A stretch of 64,000 bases of DNA, taken from contig MNCI01028413.1 in the NCBI GenBank assembly GCA_015680685.1, positions 134,740 through 198,739 of the forward strand. Reading direction: 5' to 3'. The translations under genes were made by a program, and so were the position numbers. Positions 58,211 through 64,000 of the stretch are shown one piece after another; position 1 is the stretch's first letter, and each line of letters starts with the position of its first letter. The stretch comes from Gnetum montanum. Lineage: Eukaryota; Streptophyta; Gnetopsida; Gnetales; Gnetaceae. The notes under the pieces were generated by a model. It ran no database searches. It was not told where the DNA came from and worked only from the letters and a program-made list of their open reading frames with translations.

Positions 58211-61200
58211 GATTTTGCATTGAATTCCAAGTTTGTATAAAAAAATGCCTAGGAGATTACCTTTCTCACAAGGTAATTATAGATAGTCCTATAGCCAACT
58301 GTACTATCCTAGTGGGACTTCCTGTCAACCTCAAAACTACTATTAATCACAGTGGAAAAATCCACAATTGTGGGGGAGGCCATCATCAGACCATCCCTAC
58401 CTTTACTGCTAGCTGAACTTGTATAGATATTATGTTCAACAACATATTTCTCCAACTAGTTCTACTTCCTCTACTTCAAATCACTACTATCACTCTCTTA
58501 AATATCATCAACCTATGATATATTTTGAAGGATCACCACCTCACACCTCTCATCCTCCATCATATCCTCAATATTCTCATCCTTGCCTCCACCATAGGTC
58601 ACTGCCAACAACATAGGAAGGTTTAGCACCACAACATCAATGAAAGAATGCCACTTGTGCTATGAACATACATGGAAATGATAATGCCAGTAGTTGTCCA
58701 TCAAAATCTAGGAAACACCCTTTCTTTAGGATAGTTTTCACATGTAAGCATAACACTCATGGACCTACTAACTCATCAAAACTAGCACAAGGCTAATCTG
58801 ATGCAACTACCTTCCTCACTAGAACAATGTCTTCTAATCATACAAAAAAGCCAACAACCATTGCCACTCCAACACAAGACATAAATGATGAACTTATCAT
58901 TGTGGAGAGATAGGAAAATCCATGCATCACTAATAGTAAAGGGTGAAATTATGGATCAAAAATTTAAAATGTTAACATAACCCACAACAAAGCTAAGGAA
59001 CAAGTGTGTGAGCAAAAACTAGTCTATATAGTAGCCACTAAACTAGAAGGCATCTAATGGCTTGAAAATGAACATATAAAATTGTTTCAAAGATGCATGT
59101 ATAAAATTGATCTACTTGTTAGTTTTAGACTTAAGAAAATGGACTAAACAGAGGACTTAGACATAGGTATCTTACACTTTGATTATACACTAGAAAAGGA
59201 TATTAAACATGAAGACTTGGGAATTAAAATAGAAAGTCAAGAAGAAGAAGAAAACACATCTGGATTTCCCAAAATGGAAATACCTTGAATTCTAGATGAA
59301 GATACATCTTTGAATGATCCAAATGAGAGTATCACCAATGTTAGATGGGCTACCACATGATTAATTAAATCAATATTGGTGATAGATGGGAAACCGGTGG
59401 TGTATAACTAGGGGATTGTGCAGTCCATCTCCAAATGTGTAGTCATAGGATTACTCATGAGGGAGATGCTCTATCCTGGTTCAAGAACTAATAAGTATTT
59501 TTCACCTTTTTTATTTTACAATTTTTTCTCATTTTCCTATTTCTTCCAAAATTTTTTGATTCTTCATATGTTTTCCATTTCTTAATATTTTTCTTTTCTT
59601 TATATTTTTCTCTTTTCTTGAGTCATTCTCTTTATGTTTTATGAATGTAACTTATGTTTTTGTTAATAATATTGCCAAGTAATGGTGTAGAAGTCAACAC
59701 TATGTGTTGGGTTTTTGTGCTATGCTATTGAGATGATTGGGTAAGTGATTGTGTAAAGCAGTGAGACCACCTCATCCATCCCTCCAATTCTCTAAATAAA
59801 AGGTCTTTTTCATGGAAACAATTTGGTTTTTCTTTTGCAAAATTAAAATTTATCAATGATCATTATACCTTGAAGAAAGAGGGAATGACCAAGTGGGAAT
59901 GGCAAAGGGTGTGACATCAAGGGGACTTATTGGGTTCTCTTCTTGACTTCTTTCATGTGGTTTATGACTCCTCTTGGAACATATCATCACTCCTCCATCG
60001 ACCAATAATAGGAAACTAAAAAGTCTTTGCATGGTGTGGTTCTCATCCACAAAAAAAAGGAACAAAAAAAAGAGAAAAATAATAATAATAGAAATTCAAA
60101 GCACACCCCTTAGATACAATAATGGGCTATAAGCATTAGTTATGACGTTGGAAAGACATGTTACCTATGCTTGAAGGTGTCCCTCTAACTAATGTCATTC
60201 CTTCCTTCTTCTCTTTTTGGAGTGATGATTGTTCTTTGAGGTGGTTATGGACTCATGGTGATAGGCATGCACTTGGTTTAAACTTGGACAAATAGGTATG
60301 TTGATTATTTTAATCACACCTTTTGTAAGAACATATTGTGGACATGCTCAAGTACATTACATCCCAATCTCTACAATTCCTTCTCATCTCATTATTCACC
60401 TCACTATTGTATGCAATTATGAGCCTTTTGGTTTTGTGTAGTATAGTGCAACATCCTAACCATAGTTGTTGTGTGTCGTTTGAAACAAAGGCATGGTCTA
60501 CATTTAACTTTTTGGGTGCCCATGAACATTTATAGAAGTGGTTATGCAAGGGAATTATGGCAGGAGCCTATTTTGGGGATGATCCACTTGCATAATTTTT
60601 GTTAATCATGGCTTTGAACTAACCTTCACATATTCCAAAACATCAATGACAATTTTTTTTTGAATTTATGCATGATTTTGGGACTACTTCTCATCTGTTT
60701 CATTAAATTTTTCTACTTTTCTATTTCCATATCCATTAATATTTCTTAGCCATCTTTTGAATTAGACCTTTGGGTTCAATTGTTTGAAAACTTATGTGCT
60801 TCTAGAGTTATGCTTATTAGTCATGGGGGCTAGGGATGTTCGCTTTGAAATTTTTCTAACATCTTATTTTTAAACATCATGGTAACTAATAGTAACTGAT
60901 CAAAATAATGTGAATAGCTTGATGATTTTAGTTACCTCATAGCCTTGGGCATAGTGAGCTATAATCACCTTGTGCTTAAATGAAAACTAAGGGATCTGAA
61001 AAGGGTTAATTATTAAAGAAAATTTACCAAAACTAATGTTGATTCTTTGTGACTACAGGTGATGCTAAAAGAAATGCCTAAGGAAGAAGGTCTTTTGCCA
61101 ACCACAAAAAAAAAAAATCCAAGAGGGGGATAACAAAGGATATGTCCATGGAAAAATCATAGCACATACAAGATAGTAGCTCAAAATTTTCATGTTTGCT

Positions 61201-61562
61201 AGATCCATGGGATGATGAGAAGAAATTTCAGTCTGGCCTTCAAGAATGTATTGCACAATCAAAGAAGCATTGACATAGCAATTAAGGTTAAAAGTATACC
61301 ACTGCTAGTAGCAACAAAAGGAATCATCTTTAGTGAATTTTTAAAGACCTCTGTAAATTTTGTAATCTTTAATGTCTATCTAGTCTTTGTGTCACTCTGT
61401 CACTTTGTATGCATCCACTCAAATAAAATTTTGTAATGTGGCACTCAAAGTTAGTTAGTAGTTAGTGTTAGTCAATAATCCCATCATTTCCAATTTTTTG
61501 TAAAGAAAGCTTGTTCCTATCCTGTTAACTCGAGGATGAGTTTTTATTCGGTCATGGGGGTA
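58211..61562 (+). other. Post-gag internal region of element A
   Basis: 58430-59400 holds a weak Pro/Ser/His-rich then charged coding remnant with many stops and no recognised domain. 59455 onward matches the region behind integrase in element B. A purine tract CATGGGGGTA ends directly before the 3' LTR at 61562. No enzyme domains are present. Confidence 0.6.
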
Positions 61563-62435
61563 TGATGAATCATTAGTTGGCTGGGATATCTAACAAAAAG
61601 TCAATTTTTTGTTAGCTAAGATATCTTAGCTTTGATATCTTGGCTCCAATATCTTGGGTTCCATATCGGAGTCCTGATATCGCATAGTCGATATCAGATA
61701 TAACACTTGGACACATGGTTTGGCTATAGATTAATCAATAGAGTAGCCAAACTCTTATAGTTTTATTTCATAGTCTTATGGAATAGTTAGTGAGCACCCG
61801 CAATGTGGATCTAAGTTAGTTGTATAATGTCTTATTCAAGTGGAAATGTACCTAGACACATTCCATGAATGAAAATAAGATTAAGATTGATTCTTATTCA
61901 TTGCAACACTTTGACTTAGATTAAATTTACTTTTCAGGTATTTAGTTAATATTTATGTTTCCATGCATATTAATGAATTGGTGAAATAAGCATGACCAGT
62001 TTCAAGTGTAAACATGTATTTGCTTCGTAACCCCAGTAGCGTTATTACTTGGTATGCCCAATAGCATAGCACTTGGTAATCCTCCAGTAGTGGATACGTA
62101 GGTTCAAGATGTGTATGGCAAGTTGAGAATAGACGCTCATCGCCCATAGGCTAGTTTAGACTTTACTTTGTATTGCTAATTAGATTAAAATAATTAATTT
62201 CTTTATTATCATTAGGAGTAGCTTAGGGCCAAACAACATCAAGGATCATATGCCTCACTTTGGACAAAAGTATACATGATAAAGCTACCACTAGTCCAAG
62301 TGGGAAGATAGTGAACTATGATCAAGGCATAACGATTTAGATGCACAACTAGTCTCATCCATGGAATTCGACTAGATCATGTGTGAACACTTGTGATTCA
62401 TATGGTTGGGCATAGGGGTACCTCATCGCTCATTA
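61563..62435 (+). repeat. Right (3') LTR of element A (873 bp)
   Basis: Begins TGATGAATC and ends CGCTCATTA (the last CA has become TA). It has lost the segment with the TATA box that the left LTR has at 45875. GATATC palindromes lie at 61588-61700. No primer-binding site follows it. Confidence 0.85.
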
Positions 62436-62440
62436 GAGGT
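62436..62440 (+). other. Target-site duplication of element A, right copy (GAGGT)
   Basis: Identical to 45699-45703. Confidence 0.85.
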
Positions 62441-64000
62441 TACAATAGTGATCATTTTTATGAAATCATATGTAGTTCAAGGAGTATGTTTGTGGTGTGA
62501 AATTTTATTTTGCCATGTTGTGGTATGGTCTTCATAGAATGAATGTGGTTTTTAGCTATGGATATATGTTATTATGTTAAGTTTGCTTTAGATATGTTGT
62601 GCTTGTGACATGTGATGGCTTAAGTTAGTTTGGATTGGTACAAGTCTTCACAATGATGCTTGTAGTGATCATTGGTAGGTGGTGCTAGCATAAAGGTGTG
62701 AATTAGTTGGTGATGAGGTACACTAAAGGTAATTATGGATTGATCCTTGCTACGATGCATTAGTGAGGATCCTATCTTAGGCCTTATCTTGAGAGTGGAA
62801 GATCATAGATGTGTTCATTCCTACATTTGGTATGTGGCATAGGTATGTACATCCTTATAGCTCGTCTTACAAAAGACTAATGGTTTCAGGTCATAGGTTG
62901 ATGAACCATAGTACTAGCTAGGTAAATAAAAGACTAATAAAAGACATGTAGGCAAGTGATTGATTATAATTACTTATGAAAATGTTTCACATGCTACACT
63001 AAGTGTGGATATGCTGGTGACCATATGAGTTATATGTATAGGTTGGTATAGCGACCATATGGGTTATATGTATATGTTGGTAGAGTGCCCACATGGGTTA
63101 TGTATATATGTTAGTATTGCTTATAATTCATAGTAATGCTACTATATTTTGTAACTGATCTATGATTGCATGATTCATATGATGCTTGATGGTATGGTTT
63201 AGGTATGACTACATGGGCATGATAGTGGAGATGCTTGTGGTATGATGCAATGGATATATGATTGATTATGTTCAACCATGATTATATCTATGACTATGTA
63301 TTAGCTATTTTTTCATTTTAGTAGGGATTGTGACAATGCTATGTGTGATATCGTAGGTGCATGTGTTACTTGGAGCATGTGTAAGGCTAACTATTAATGC
63401 ATATTCCTTTGTACCCCATTCCTCTTCTCTAGTGTAGTACTTGTTGACTATCTAGTAGGGAAGTGTAAAGGCTTCCCAATTAGTTTTATATTGACTTTAT
63501 TTAGTTATCGGTGGAGGCTATAGAGGTGTAGGTGAGTATTAAGAGAGAAGAGGAGAGGGATGTCTTTAAGGATTGGTTGATGTATATATTTCCATGTATA
63601 GTATTGTGGATTGTTCATATTTCTATGATCCTCACTGTACTCTTATGTATATGATGTTTATCTTTTTGTATCTTGTGAGAGTAGTATAGATTTTTTGTTT
63701 ATGTAGAGACATGTAGTTCTATAAATTGAATTGTATGTTTGGTCTTTGATTTGGCATGGATTGTAGTATAGTTAGATCTTTCAAAATATATATATTTAGT
63801 GGATTATTCTTAATGTATTCTTATGCACCACTTGTTTCTTAGTTTATCATGCTTTCATTGTGTTATTATTATTAGCGATCCTAAGCATCACTTCATCCTA
63901 GCCAAGAATGGTAAGGTAGTGTGTTACACCAATGGACATATTATACATAGTAATCATAGCTAACATATTACCCTACATCTATGCATAATCACATCATGAT
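62441..64000. other. Right flank, noncoding
   Basis: T- and G-rich, low coding potential, no ORF of note. It carries a tandem repeat at 63019-63120. It may be part of another old repeat, but no termini were found. Confidence 0.4.
63019..63120 (+). repeat. 34-bp tandem repeat, three copies
   Basis: Units start at 63019, 63053 and 63087, each with ACCATATGRGTTATATGTAT (third copy CCACATGGGTTATGTATA) and GTTGGTA or GTTAGTA. Confidence 0.7.

Larger units (their letters stand above)
45704..62435 (+). mobile_element. Element A: Athila-like LTR retrotransposon, gag-only, interrupted by element B
   Basis: Two direct LTRs, a 5-bp duplication GAGGT on both sides, a primer-binding site, gag and a purine tract define the element. 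Without element B its internal part is about 5.0 kb. After gag and a short linker, the sequence passes near 59455 into the region that follows integrase in element B, so protease, reverse transcriptase, RNase H and integrase are missing. It would have needed enzymes from a related element. Gag is broken by stops and by element B. Confidence 0.85.

Overview
The window is nuclear plant DNA. It carries split genes with GT-AG introns, plant-type LINEs, tRNA-derived SINEs and Athila-like Ty3/gypsy LTR retrotransposons. One gene has introns of 11.6 kb and 7.6 kb filled with old LINEs, and the LTR elements are old and not purged, which suggests a gymnosperm, probably a conifer. That organism call is inference; nothing in the sequence names the species.

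Layout. 1-5075 is the 3' part of an old Athila-like LTR element (element C here): internal sequence with a decayed coiled-coil ORF, then a 3' LTR at 4186-5075. 5125-5646 holds tRNA-derived SINE copies. 6560-13935 (+) is a complete DNA topoisomerase II gene that I resolved into 21 exons, 1,549 codons, frame closed throughout. 16244-16792 (+) is an intronless secreted PR-1/CAP protein gene. 18307-42889 (-) is a 24.6-kb, eight-exon gene that no single ORF reveals. Its spliced frame closes at 363 codons and resembles the single-domain methylenetetrahydrofolate reductase-like TIM-barrel family, perhaps plastid-targeted. Its two large introns carry two related L1-type LINEs (about 22.1-27.4 kb and 31.9-37.9 kb), both antisense to the gene and each inserted into an older LINE. 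They also carry an Au-type SINE and copies of another SINE family. 42890-45703 is noncoding upstream sequence with short tandem repeats. 45704-62435 (+) is Athila-like element A, with LTRs of 914 and 873 bp and target duplication GAGGT. Element B lies inside A's gag in the opposite orientation (47696-57618, LTRs 809 and 805 bp, target duplication CCATG). 62436-64000 is noncoding flank with a 34-bp tandem repeat.

How the parts relate. The three host genes look independent: a cell-cycle enzyme, a secreted defence-type protein and a metabolic-type enzyme. PR-1 and the reductase-like gene are convergent. The rest is layered transposon history: LINE into LINE into intron, and LTR element into LTR element. 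All element coding regions are broken. Many in-frame stops are TAG where the sister copy has CAG or TGG, the pattern expected from deamination of methylated cytosine.

The best candidates for something undescribed are a conserved extra coding segment of about 1.4 kb after the zinc finger in both L1-type LINEs, the recurrent tRNA-derived SINE family, and the coiled-coil ORF of element C. No active novel defence or metabolic system was found.
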